DNA of 15,196 bases, from assembly GCA_964482605.1 (NCBI GenBank), contig CAYZYS010000050.1:1-15196 (forward strand). Direction: 5' to 3'. The DNA comes from Bacteroides_F sp964482605 (GTDB taxonomy: Bacteria > Bacillota > Clostridia > Lachnospirales > Lachnospiraceae). Of this stretch, positions 1-7,539 are shown one piece after another (positions within the stretch are counted from its first letter, which is position 1; every line of letters starts with the position of its first letter). The notes below the pieces were generated by a model. It was given only the letters and a program-made list of their open reading frames with translations. It had not been told where the DNA came from and did no database searches. The position numbers and the translations under genes were made by a program.

Positions 1-19
1 GCAGTTGTTGAAAAAAGTC

Positions 20-48
20 TTGCATTTGAAATTATCATCTGATATAAT
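20..48 (+). promoter_or_regulatory. Sigma-A promoter for rpmB with extended -10
   Basis: A -35 element TTGCAT (20-25) and a perfect -10 TATAAT (43-48) are separated by 17 bases. The TG at 40-41 makes an extended -10 (TGATATAAT). Transcription should start near position 55, giving a leader of about 45 bases before rpmB. This is seen directly; its use as a promoter is inferred. Confidence 0.82.
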
Positions 49-99
49 GTCAAATGTTGTGGGTTAATTTATGCCCAATACATGTAAGGAGGTGTCATC

Positions 100-285
100 A
101 TGGCAAAGTGTGCAATCTGTGAGAAGGCCGTTAGTTTCGGTAATGCTGTAAGCCATTCACATAGAAGATCTAATAAGGTATGGAAGGCAAACATCAAGTC
201 TGTGCGCGTTAAGACCGTCGGCGGGTCAAAGAAGATGTATGTATGTACATCATGCCTGCGTTCAGGTGCTGTTGAGCGTGCTTAA
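100..285 (+). CDS. rpmB: 50S ribosomal protein L28
   Basis: This 61-residue protein is a structural component of the large ribosomal subunit, at the usual length for bacterial L28. It begins MAKCAICEK and carries two CxxC pairs (residues 4-7 and 49-52), the zinc-binding form of L28. Between them are the family segment with FGNAVSHSHR and a basic, RNA-binding stretch of Lys and Arg. A strong ribosome site AAGGAGGT (86-93) lies 6 bases before the ATG, so the start is secure. It has its own extended -10 promoter and a terminator at 303-343, so it appears to be a single-gene unit. In Bacillus rpmB is divergent from the yloU gene; here both read in the same direction. I see nothing odd in it. Confidence 0.97.
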   Translation: MAKCAICEKAVSFGNAVSHSHRRSNKVWKANIKSVRVKTVGGSKKMYVCTSCLRSGAVERA

Positions 286-302
286 TTAATTGAGCCTTGT
301 TG

Positions 303-343
303 GGGCAGGTGCTTGGAGTGTTCTTCATGTGCCTGCCCTTTTT
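303..343 (+). terminator. Intrinsic terminator after rpmB
   Basis: The arm GGGCAGGTGC (303-312) pairs with GTGCCTGCCC (329-338) in a 10-bp stem with two G-U pairs and a 16-base loop. Five T residues follow (339-343). It lies 18 bases after the rpmB stop and should separate rpmB from the yloU operon. Confidence 0.85.
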
Positions 344-380
344 CTGTGAAAATTTACTTTCTTTTTTTGCCTAAAAAGGT

Positions 381-386
381 TATAAT
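381..386 (+). promoter_or_regulatory. Possible -10 element for the yloU operon
   Basis: A perfect TATAAT lies at 381-386, about 70 bases before the yloU ATG and after the rpmB terminator, where a promoter is expected. The -35 is poor: TTTCTT at 358-363 gives a 17-base spacer, while the better-looking TTTACT at 353-358 is too far away. The site is plausible but less certain than the other promoters here. Confidence 0.5.
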
Positions 387-455
387 AGCCCTATATGTGC
401 AGTATCCATGGTTTATGTCATGTATTTTGCCAATGGATGGATTGGAGGGTTTTGA

Positions 456-815
456 ATGAAGGGACGTATAGACAGTCAGTTGGGAAGCATTTCCATTGAT
501 TCGGAGGTCATTGCCAAGTACGCAGGCTCAACGGCGGTTGAGTGCTTTGGAATCGTGGGCATGGCAGCGGTCAGCATGAAGGACGGGCTCGTCAAGCTTC
601 TCAAGGGTGACAGCCTGACCAGGGGAATCAATGTTGTCATTAATGAGGAGAATAAGCTGGAGATAGATTTCCATGTGATTGTGTCATATGGCGTGAGCAT
701 TTCCACGGTGGCAGAAAACCTCATAGAAAATGTGAAGTACAAGGTGGAGGAATTTACGGGCTTTGAAATAAGCAAGATTAACATTTTCGTGGAGGGTGTC
801 CGTGTCATTGACTGA
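456..815 (+). CDS. yloU: Asp23/Gls24 family protein (YloU-like)
   Basis: This 119-residue cytoplasmic protein is the full length of the single-domain Asp23/Gls24 family. The N-terminal half has the pattern SIDSEVIAKYAGSTAVECFGIVGMAA, with a following acidic and basic strand region. The end (SKINIFVEGVRVID) matches the family's closing strand. No signal peptide or membrane segment is visible. Members are linked to envelope stress and are very often encoded just before the fatty-acid kinase fakA/yloV, as here. The exact molecular role of YloU is not established. A GGAGGG site (444-449) lies 6 bases before the ATG. The gap to fakA is 78 bases with no terminator, so the two are probably co-transcribed. 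Confidence 0.9.
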   Translation: MKGRIDSQLGSISIDSEVIAKYAGSTAVECFGIVGMAAVSMKDGLVKLLKGDSLTRGINVVINEENKLEIDFHVIVSYGVSISTVAENLIENVKYKVEEFTGFEISKINIFVEGVRVID

Positions 816-877
816 CATGGGCATCAGGGCTTCGGTTATGAGGCAGGTGTGCATCTTCGCAGCAAGGCTGCTTAGAA

Positions 878-896
878 AAAGGAGGATATGGTTGTG
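878..896 (+). promoter_or_regulatory. Ribosome site that decides the fakA start
   Basis: AAGGAGG (879-885) sits only 2 bases before the ATG at 888 but 8 bases before the in-frame GTG at 894. Normal spacing favours GTG, giving an N-terminus of M-A-T-K-Q-I-D, which fits family members. Confidence 0.65.
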
Positions 897-2564
897 GCAA
901 CTAAACAAATAGATGCAGTGCTCTTGAAGACGATGTTTCTTTCAGGTGCGGGTAATCTCAAGTCGAAGAAGGAATGGATTAACGACCTGAATGTGTTTCC
1001 GGTGCCTGATGGTGATACCGGTACCAATATGACGATGACAATCCTGTCAGCGGCCAAGGAGGTAAGTGCCATTGACAAGCCTGACATGGCATCACTTGCC
1101 AAGGCCATTTCAAGTGGCTCGCTGCGTGGCGCAAGGGGTAATTCAGGTGTCATTCTTTCGCAGCTTTTCAGGGGATTTACCAAGGAAATCAAGTCCTGTG
1201 AGGTGATAGATGTCAATGTGCTTGCCAATGCGTTTGACAGGGCCGTGGAGACGGCGTACAAGGCAGTCATGAAGCCCAAGGAGGGCACAATCCTCACTGT
1301 TGCCAAGGGTGCGGCGCAGAAGGCATCGGAGCTGGCTGATGTGAGTGATGACATCCTTGAGGTCATGAAGGGCATACTCGCATATGCTGAGGAGGTGCTT
1401 GCAAAGACGCCTGACATGCTCCCCGTGCTGAAGGAGGCAGGCGTTGTCGATTCAGGCGGGCAGGGTCTTGTGGAGGTGCTCCGCGGCTGCATCATGGCAT
1501 ATGAGGGGAATCCTGTCCCACTTGATGCTGACGAGGCGGGCAGCGGCTCAAAGCAGGGTGCGGGGGCAGCGTCAGACGAGATTAAGTTTGGCTACTGCAC
1601 TGAATTCATAATAATGCTTGAGAAAAAGCTTGACAAGGCGGCAGAGCTTGGGCTTAAGTCCTATCTTGAGTCCATAGGTGACTCCATCGTGTGTGTGGCG
1701 GACGGGGATATCGTGAAGGTGCATGTGCACACCAATGACCCAGGCCTTGCAATCCAGAAGGGTCTTACCCTTGGGCAGCTCACTGCCATGAAGATTGACA
1801 ACATGCGTGAGGAGCATAACCAGAAGGTTACGAGGGAATCCAATGCGGATGACGGCAATGGTGCTGGTGCGGACAATGGTGCTGCAGCGCAGAATACTGA
1901 GCAGAAGGATGTCGGCTTTGTGACCGTTGCCGCAGGTGACGGGCTTGCCGAGATATTCAGCGGGCTGGGTGTTGATTACGTGATTGAGGGCGGACAGACG
2001 ATGAACCCTAGCACTGAGGACATACTCAACGCCATCGGCAAGGTCAATGCAAGGACGGTATTTGTACTGCCTAACAACAAGAACATAATACTTGCGGCTA
2101 ACCAGGCCGCTGACATAAGTGAGGACAAGAAGGTCATTGTAATCGGCTCTAAGACAATTCCGCAGGGAATAACGGCAATGATTAACTATGAGATGGGAAG
2201 GACCATCGAGGAAAATGTCGAGGCAATGAATGAGGGCATGACCAATGTCAAGACAGGCGAGATTACCTATGCCGTCCGTGACACAAGCATTGACGGCCAT
2301 GAGATTCACACCAATGACATAATGGGACTTGGGGATTCAGGGCTTCTTGCGGTCAGCAGGGATGTGAAGTCAACCATGCTCCAGATGATGTCGGCAATGG
2401 TGGACGATTCCTCGGAGCTTGTGAGCGTGTACTATGGAAGTGACGTAAGGGAGAATGACGCACAGGCAATGGTGGAGGAGCTTGCGGGAATGTACCCTAA
2501 GCTTGACATTGAGCTGCAGAGGGGCGGACAGCCGATATATTACTATGTGGTGTCTGTGGAATGA
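894..2564 (+). CDS. fakA: DAK-domain fatty-acid kinase ATP-binding subunit (FakA/YloV)
   Basis: FakA phosphorylates fatty acids bound by a FakB (DegV) partner, feeding exogenous fatty acids to the PlsX/PlsY phospholipid route. From the GTG at 894 it has 556 residues, about the usual length; starting at the ATG of 888 adds two. The N-terminal DhaL-like kinase domain holds FPVPDGDTGTNM (35-46), whose two Asp bind Mg-ATP, then GARGNSGVILSQ (79-90) and VDSGGQGLVEVLRG (184-197). A low-complexity linker rich in Asn, Asp, Gly and Ala (about residues 314-342) leads into the C-terminal DegV-like domain, which contains PNNKNIILAANQAA. No fakB gene is in the window. The neighbour upstream is yloU, as in many Firmicutes. 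The function is taken from the family; partner specificity cannot be read here. Confidence 0.93.
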   Translation: MATKQIDAVLLKTMFLSGAGNLKSKKEWINDLNVFPVPDGDTGTNMTMTILSAAKEVSAIDKPDMASLAKAISSGSLRGARGNSGVILSQLFRGFTKEIKSCEVIDVNVLANAFDRAVETAYKAVMKPKEGTILTVAKGAAQKASELADVSDDILEVMKGILAYAEEVLAKTPDMLPVLKEAGVVDSGGQGLVEVLRGCIMAYEGNPVPLDADEAGSGSKQGAGAASDEIKFGYCTEFIIMLEKKLDKAAELGLKSYLESIGDSIVCVADGDIVKVHVHTNDPGLAIQKGLTLGQLTAMKIDNMREEHNQKVTRESNADDGNGAGADNGAAAQNTEQKDVGFVTVAAGDGLAEIFSGLGVDYVIEGGQTMNPSTEDILNAIGKVNARTVFVLPNNKNIILAANQAADISEDKKVIVIGSKTIPQGITAMINYEMGRTIEENVEAMNEGMTNVKTGEITYAVRDTSIDGHEIHTNDIMGLGDSGLLAVSRDVKSTMLQMMSAMVDDSSELVSVYYGSDVRENDAQAMVEELAGMYPKLDIELQRGGQPIYYYVVSVE

Positions 2565-2595
2565 CGAAGAAAAATGATGGGAAGGATAAATGACA

Positions 2596-3042
2596 ATGGG
2601 CAAGATAGATTTTATCAGGGGTGAGATGGTTGCCGCCATGAAGGCGAAGGATAAGCAGCGCAAGGATGTGCTTTCACTGCTGCTTGCGGAGCTTAAGAAT
2701 GTTGAGATTAACAACAGGACACCGCTTACTGACGAGGAGGGTGACCAGGTCATACTCAAGCAGATTAAGCAGCTTAATGAGACGCTTTCAATGACACCTG
2801 CTGATCGTCAGGACATCATTGACGAATGCAACTTTTCAATCAGCGTGTTGAAGGAGTATGCGCCTAAGATGATGGACGAGGGTGAGATTAAGACGGTGAT
2901 AGAGGAAACCCTGAGGGAGCTGTCAATTGACAAGCCGACACCAAAGGAGAAGGGCGCAATAATGAAGGTGCTCATGCCAAAGGTAAAGGGCAAGGCGGAC
3001 GGCAAGCTGGTAAATGAGGTGCTTGCGGGTTTTATGGCCTGA
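2596..3042 (+). CDS. yqeY: GatB/YqeY domain-containing protein
   Basis: This soluble, highly charged, all-helical protein has 148 residues from the ATG at 2596 (150 from the ATG at 2590). It matches the size and pattern of stand-alone YqeY proteins. Recognisable stretches are MVAAMKAKDKQRKDVLSLLL near the N-terminus, then KQIKQLNETLSM, and a C-terminal KGAIMKVLMPKVKGKADGKLVNEVL. YqeY resembles the tail domain of the GatB subunit of the tRNA-dependent amidotransferase, but its own role is not settled. GGGAAGG (2579-2585) lies 10 bases before 2596 and only 4 before 2590, so the later ATG is preferred but not certain. It starts about 30 bases after fakA and ends 35 bases before recG, consistent with one operon. 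Confidence 0.9.
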   Translation: MGKIDFIRGEMVAAMKAKDKQRKDVLSLLLAELKNVEINNRTPLTDEEGDQVILKQIKQLNETLSMTPADRQDIIDECNFSISVLKEYAPKMMDEGEIKTVIEETLRELSIDKPTPKEKGAIMKVLMPKVKGKADGKLVNEVLAGFMA

Positions 3043-3065
3043 GAATGCCTGAAATGGTATAAAAT

Positions 3066-3080
3066 AAAGGATTGAAAATG
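3066..3080 (+). promoter_or_regulatory. Ribosome site that decides the recG start
   Basis: AAAGG (3066-3070) is 7 bases before the ATG at 3078 but 1 base before the in-frame TTG at 3072. The ATG is therefore the likely start and the protein begins MKLTELKGIG. Confidence 0.7.
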
Positions 3081-5183
3081 AAACTGACTGAATTGAAGGG
3101 CATCGGTGAAAAGACGGCTGCCCTGTTGAACAAGCTTTCAGTATATTCCGTGGAAGACCTGGTGGATATGTATCCCAGGTCTTTTGACGTGTATGAAAAA
3201 CCATGCCTTGTGTCAGAGCTGCCGGCCTGCGCTGACCAGCCTGCGGTTGCAGTGGATGCCAGGGTTGCCGCAAGACCGTACCTTAACAGGACGGGGAGGC
3301 TTGCAGTGCTTTCCGTCACTGTGTGCGACGAAAGGGGTGACAGGCTGAAATGCACATGGTTTAACATGCCGTATCTTGCAAGCAGCCTGAAGACGGGCTG
3401 CCGCTATGTGTTCCGCGGTAGGGTGGTGTTCAGGAATGGCTCGTGGACCATGGAGCAGCCGCTGCTTCACACACTGGATGAATATTCAGGGAAGCTGGGG
3501 CAAATGCAGCCCATATATCCGCTTACAAAGGGGCTTTCCAACAAAATTGTGACCAAGGCGATACACCAGGCGCTTGAATTGTGCGTGTCCAAGGCTGAAC
3601 CGCTGCCTGACTCCATATGCAGCCAATACGGATTGTGCAGCCATGCATTTGCAAGAAACAACATACATTTTCCGGAACGGCAGGAGGCCTACATGGCTGC
3701 CAGGAAAAGGCTCATATTTGATGAATTTTTCCTGTTCATGTTAAATGTGGGGCGCATGAAGGAAAATAATGAGAATGCATTCAACGGCTGGGTCATCGAA
3801 AATGATTCAAGGACGGATGAATTTATACAGAGGCTCCCATATAAGCTCACTGGCGCACAGGAAGCGGTATGGCAGGAGATTAAGCAGAACATGGCGGGCG
3901 AAAGGCTCATGAACCGCCTTATCCAGGGTGATGTGGGCTCGGGAAAGACCATAGTCGCGCTGCTTGCGCTGCTTAACACCTGTTTTGCGGGGCACCAGGG
4001 GGCGATGATGGTTCCCACGGAGGTACTTGCAATACAGCAGTATGAGGATGTTACAAGGCTTCTTGGTGAGAATGGCATACCGATAAGGACAAGCCTTTTG
4101 ATTGGCTCGATGAGCAGTTCGGACAAAAAAAGGGAGCGTGAGCGCATAGCCTCCGGTGAGGCGGGGATTGTCATAGGGACACATGCGCTCATTCAGGAAA
4201 GTGTGCATTACAAGAGCCTTGCACTTGTCATAACAGATGAGCAGCACAGGTTTGGGGTACACCAGAGGGAAAGGCTGTATGATAAGGGGCTTAAGCCGCA
4301 TTCCCTTGTCATGAGTGCGACCCCGATTCCAAGGACGCTTGCAATCATCCTGTATGGCGACCTTGACATAAGCATAATCAACCAGCGCCCAAGCAACCGG
4401 CTTCCAATCAAAAACTGCGTGGTTGACCAGGGCTACCGTCCAAATGCATACAGGTTTATTGAGAAGCAGGTGTTGGAGGGGCGACAGGCGTATGTCATAT
4501 GTCCCATGGTTGAGGCCGGCAAGGACGGTGACGTCATGGAGGATGGCCTTGATGGTTCATATACGGAAACCAACCGCAGCGCCTCCCTTGAAAATGTGGT
4601 GGATTATGCGGCAAGGCTGCGGGGTGAGCTTTCCGGCGGAATAACCGTTGAGTACCTTCACGGCAAGATGAAGGCGGATCAAAAGAACCGCATAATGGAA
4701 AGGTTTAACTCAGGCGAGGTGAAGGTCCTTGTGTCAACCACCGTCATTGAGGTTGGTGTCAATGTTCCCAATGCCACGGTGATGATGATTGAAAATGCCG
4801 ACAGGTTCGGGCTTGCGCAGCTCCACCAGCTTCGTGGGCGAGTGGGGCGCGGCAGGTTCCAGTCCTATTGCATATTTGTTGCCGGAAAGAATGCAAGGCA
4901 GGAGAACATTGACAGGCTGAAGGTGCTGGAGGGCTCCAATGATGGCTTTAAGATTGCGGAGGAGGATTTGAGGCTTCGCGGGCCAGGTGATTTCTTCGGG
5001 GTCAGGCAAAGCGGTGACATGTCATTCAGGCTGGCTGATGTCTTTCGGGACGCGGATGTGTTAAAGCAGGCGTCCGAGGCAGTGAAAGGGGTCCTGTCGG
5101 AAGACCCCGGGATTGTTTCGGAAAAATACAGGTGCCTTAGGGAATGGCTTGAGGAGAAGGGCGAGGAAAGCGTGGTATTATGA
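3078..5183 (+). CDS. recG: ATP-dependent DNA helicase RecG
   Basis: RecG is a monomeric superfamily 2 helicase that remodels stalled replication forks and Holliday junctions. The 701 residues are slightly longer than usual. The N-terminal wedge domain starts with LKGIGEKTAALL and contains an OB-fold region (about 50-150). Helicase motifs are clear: Walker A GDVGSGKT (284-291), motif II DEQHRFG (387-393), SATPIPRTL, and motif VI QLRGRVGRG (584-592). The C-terminal part has LRLRGPGDFFGVRQSG, typical of RecG. A polar stretch of about 20 residues (about 482-504, rich in Gly, Asp and Thr) sits between the CPMVE and LENV segments and looks like an insertion relative to the RecG proteins I know. The stop overlaps the next ATG as ATGA, suggesting translational coupling. 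The start is set by AAAGG spacing. Confidence 0.97.
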   Translation: MKLTELKGIGEKTAALLNKLSVYSVEDLVDMYPRSFDVYEKPCLVSELPACADQPAVAVDARVAARPYLNRTGRLAVLSVTVCDERGDRLKCTWFNMPYLASSLKTGCRYVFRGRVVFRNGSWTMEQPLLHTLDEYSGKLGQMQPIYPLTKGLSNKIVTKAIHQALELCVSKAEPLPDSICSQYGLCSHAFARNNIHFPERQEAYMAARKRLIFDEFFLFMLNVGRMKENNENAFNGWVIENDSRTDEFIQRLPYKLTGAQEAVWQEIKQNMAGERLMNRLIQGDVGSGKTIVALLALLNTCFAGHQGAMMVPTEVLAIQQYEDVTRLLGENGIPIRTSLLIGSMSSSDKKRERERIASGEAGIVIGTHALIQESVHYKSLALVITDEQHRFGVHQRERLYDKGLKPHSLVMSATPIPRTLAIILYGDLDISIINQRPSNRLPIKNCVVDQGYRPNAYRFIEKQVLEGRQAYVICPMVEAGKDGDVMEDGLDGSYTETNRSASLENVVDYAARLRGELSGGITVEYLHGKMKADQKNRIMERFNSGEVKVLVSTTVIEVGVNVPNATVMMIENADRFGLAQLHQLRGRVGRGRFQSYCIFVAGKNARQENIDRLKVLEGSNDGFKIAEEDLRLRGPGDFFGVRQSGDMSFRLADVFRDADVLKQASEAVKGVLSEDPGIVSEKYRCLREWLEEKGEESVVL

Positions 5184-5422
5184 GGGACATGGAATTTACA
5201 ATGAGCCGTCCGGGGCTTGTGAAGCCCGGTGATGAAATTGAGGTAACAGAAGGGACGCTGTCACGCTCATATTATTACACGATTGAGCCTGCTGTGGCGA
5301 TGTCAGCCAATTACACGACAACGCAGCGCCTTAAGTCAAGGAGTGGCGTGGTCAAGGACGTCGGGGAGAACTCGCGAGGGTACTATGTTGTTGCCACATT
5401 TGACGAGGAGCCGTGTGAATAA
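5180..5422 (+). CDS. Small protein of unknown function, coupled to recG
   Basis: I do not recognise this 80-residue protein as a named family. It starts in an ATGA overlap with the recG stop, with GAGGAAAG (5163-5170) 9 bases upstream, and ends 16 bases before glf, so its position in the operon argues that it is real. The sequence reads as a small beta-rich domain: LVKPGDEIEVTEG, then SRSYYYTIEPAVAMS, then RSGVVKDVGENSRGYYVVATF. This is a plausible small barrel built around two Gly-turn strands. There is no signal peptide, membrane segment or cysteine motif, apart from one Cys near the end. I have an impression that similar proteins follow recG in other Lachnospiraceae, but could not check. 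An alternative start is the ATG at 5189. Confidence 0.75.
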   Translation: MRDMEFTMSRPGLVKPGDEIEVTEGTLSRSYYYTIEPAVAMSANYTTTQRLKSRSGVVKDVGENSRGYYVVATFDEEPCE

Positions 5423-5438
5423 CGGAATGGAGGATATT

Positions 5439-6560
5439 ATGAAATACGATTACCTTATAGTTGGGGCAGGCCTTTTTGGGGCTGTGTTTGCAAGGCAGGC
5501 AACGGATGCGGGGAAAAAGTGCCTTGTGATTGACAAGAGGGCGCACATTGCGGGCAATGTGTTCACGGAAAGGCTTGAGGGCATCAATGTACACAGGTAT
5601 GGCGCACACATTTTCCATACCAACAATGCGAAGGTATGGGCTTATGTGAACAGGTTTGCGGCATTTAACAGGTTTACCAATTCCCCTGTTGCCAATTACA
5701 ATGGGGAGCTGTACAGCCTGCCCTTCAATATGTACACCTTCAATAAAATGTGGGGTGTTGTCACGCCGCAGGAGGCTGCAGAGAGGATTGAGGAGCAGCG
5801 AAGGGCAGCGGGGATAACCAATCCCTCCAATCTTGAGGAGCAGGCGATAAGCCTTGTCGGCACAGACATATATGAGAAGCTTGTGAAGGGCTACACACAG
5901 AAGCAGTGGGGACGTCCGTGCAGTGAGCTTCCTGCATTTATTATAAAGCGTCTTCCGGTGCGCCTTACATTTGACAATAATTATTTCAATGCGCTTTACC
6001 AGGGGATTCCCATCGGGGGCTACACCAAAATGGTTGAGGCAATGCTTTCAGGCATAGAGGTAAGGCTTAATGAGGATTACCTTGCTGATAAGAAAATGTA
6101 TGATGAAATTGCAGAAAAAATAATATATACAGGCCCAATTGACGCTTACTTTGATTATTCCGAGGGGTATCTTGAATACCGTTCCGTGAGGTTTGAAAAT
6201 GAGACGCTTGACATTCCCAATTTTCAGGGCAATGCAGCGGTGAACTACACTGATTCCGAGACGCCATGGACCAGGATAATCGAGCACAAATGGTTTGAAT
6301 TTGGCAGGGATGAGGATGGCAATGACCTGCCAAAGACGGTGATTAGCCGTGAATACAGCTCGGAGTGGAAGCCGGGTGATGAGCCGTATTATCCGGTAAA
6401 TGATGAGAAAAACGGAAGGCTCTATGAAAAATATGCCGCCCTTGCAGGGAATGAAGGCAATGTGCTGTTCGGCGGAAGGCTTGGCGAGTATAAATATTAT
6501 GACATGGATGCGGTGATTGCAAGGGCGCTGGATGTGAGTGGGGCGGAGCTTGGGCTGTGA
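5439..6560 (+). CDS. glf: UDP-galactopyranose mutase
   Basis: Glf is a flavoenzyme that interconverts UDP-galactopyranose and UDP-galactofuranose, the donor of galactofuranose for surface polysaccharides. From the ATG at 5439 it has 373 residues, the usual bacterial size. The FAD-binding Rossmann motif GAGLFG (9-14) is followed by VIDKRAHIAGN and the family signature HRYGAHIFHT (52-61). Further signatures are the WGRPCSELP segment, GIPIGGYT, and a C-terminal FGGRLGEYKYYDMD that completes the FAD site. GGAGG (5429-5433) lies 5 bases before this ATG. The frame stays open upstream to 5283, but that part overlaps the previous gene and encodes no family sequence. No glycosyltransferase or other polysaccharide gene is nearby, which is unusual for glf. 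Confidence 0.95.
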   Translation: MKYDYLIVGAGLFGAVFARQATDAGKKCLVIDKRAHIAGNVFTERLEGINVHRYGAHIFHTNNAKVWAYVNRFAAFNRFTNSPVANYNGELYSLPFNMYTFNKMWGVVTPQEAAERIEEQRRAAGITNPSNLEEQAISLVGTDIYEKLVKGYTQKQWGRPCSELPAFIIKRLPVRLTFDNNYFNALYQGIPIGGYTKMVEAMLSGIEVRLNEDYLADKKMYDEIAEKIIYTGPIDAYFDYSEGYLEYRSVRFENETLDIPNFQGNAAVNYTDSETPWTRIIEHKWFEFGRDEDGNDLPKTVISREYSSEWKPGDEPYYPVNDEKNGRLYEKYAALAGNEGNVLFGGRLGEYKYYDMDAVIARALDVSGAELGL

Positions 6561-6574
6561 AACGGCTGCGGAAT

Positions 6575-6588
6575 GGGAGGTTAGTGTG
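6575..6588 (+). promoter_or_regulatory. Ribosome site that decides the miaA start
   Basis: GGGAGG (6575-6580) lies 5 bases before the GTG at 6586. The upstream in-frame ATG at 6538 lies inside glf and has no good site. The GTG start gives M-D-N-R-L directly before the P-loop strand, as in other MiaA proteins. Confidence 0.75.
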
Positions 6589-7539
6589 GACAACAGACTC
6601 ATAATTCTCACCGGTCCCACGGCTGTTGGGAAAACGGGGCTTTCAATCAGGCTTGCCAAGGCGGTTGGCGGTGAGATAATAAGTGCGGATTCCATGCAGG
6701 TGTACAAGGGCATGGACATTGGAACTGCCAAAATCAGGCCTGATGAAATGGATGGGGTAAGGCATTATCTCATAGATGAGCTTGAGCCCACGCAGGAATT
6801 TAACGTCAATATATTCAAATGCCTTGCCAAGTCTGCGATAAAAAAAATACAGGACAATGGCAATGTACCGATAATCGTCGGCGGGACGGGCTTTTACATA
6901 CAGGCAGTGCTGTATGACATTGACTTTGAGGAGACTGCGGCAAAACAAAAGGACGGGGATGATTACCGACGTTACCTTCAGGGCATTGCCACGGCAGGGG
7001 ATGGGGCTGAAAGGCTTTACCAAATGCTGCGTCAGGTTGACCCTGTCTCATGCGGCACGATTCACCAAAACAACGTGAAGCGTGTAATCAGGGCGCTTGA
7101 ATTTTACCATGACACGGGGAAGCCAATATCCCTGCACAACCAGGAGCAGCGGCAGAAAACGTCACCCTATGATTATCACTATTATGTGCTCAATGACCAT
7201 CGTGACAGGCTTTATGACCGCATTAACAGGCGTGTTGATGAAATGCTTCAGGATGGGCTTTTGGACGAGGTGAGGCGGCTTAAGGCATCAGGGCTTGACA
7301 AGTCCCTTGTTTCCATGCAGGGCATTGGTTACAAGGAAATGCTGGCATATCTTGACGGGGAATGCGGGCTTGATGATGCCGTGGACTTAATCAAGCAAAA
7401 TTCAAGGCATTACGCCAAGCGGCAGATAACGTGGTTTAAGCGGGAGAAATCGGTTGAATGGGTGAATCTCTGGGAATATGGTTATGACATGGATGCGATA
7501 CTAGGGCATATGGTGCGAAATGAGGTTTACGGTGAATAA
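6586..7539 (+). CDS. miaA: tRNA dimethylallyltransferase
   Basis: MiaA adds a dimethylallyl group from DMAPP to N6 of adenosine 37 in tRNAs reading codons that begin with U; this is the first step to (ms2)i6A. The 317 residues match the family. The P-loop is GPTAVGKT (10-17), followed by SADSMQVYKGMDIGTAK (from residue 33), whose Asp and Ser are in the active site. GGTGFYIQAVLYDIDF follows, and near the C-terminus the motif QGIGYKEM. It starts 25 bases after glf and its end overlaps the next gene by a few bases. In many Firmicutes miaA follows mutS-mutL; no mut genes are present here, so the local context differs. The radical-SAM enzyme that would act next (MiaB) is not in the window; RimO is a relative with a different target. 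Confidence 0.96.
   Translation: MDNRLIILTGPTAVGKTGLSIRLAKAVGGEIISADSMQVYKGMDIGTAKIRPDEMDGVRHYLIDELEPTQEFNVNIFKCLAKSAIKKIQDNGNVPIIVGGTGFYIQAVLYDIDFEETAAKQKDGDDYRRYLQGIATAGDGAERLYQMLRQVDPVSCGTIHQNNVKRVIRALEFYHDTGKPISLHNQEQRQKTSPYDYHYYVLNDHRDRLYDRINRRVDEMLQDGLLDEVRRLKASGLDKSLVSMQGIGYKEMLAYLDGECGLDDAVDLIKQNSRHYAKRQITWFKREKSVEWVNLWEYGYDMDAILGHMVRNEVYGE

Noticed and set aside
872..1495. Long antisense frame over fakA (207 codons)
   Set aside because: It is rich in Ser, Thr, Ala and Pro, as expected for the reverse of a gene with this codon use, and has no start site or family match.
3053..3070. TATAAA as a possible promoter in front of recG
   Set aside because: No acceptable -35 lies 16-18 bases upstream, and the tight spacing from yqeY fits a shared transcript.
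5283..5438. N-terminal extension of Glf by 52 residues
   Set aside because: It overlaps the preceding gene in another frame, has no Glf-like sequence, and a strong ribosome site precedes the ATG at 5439.
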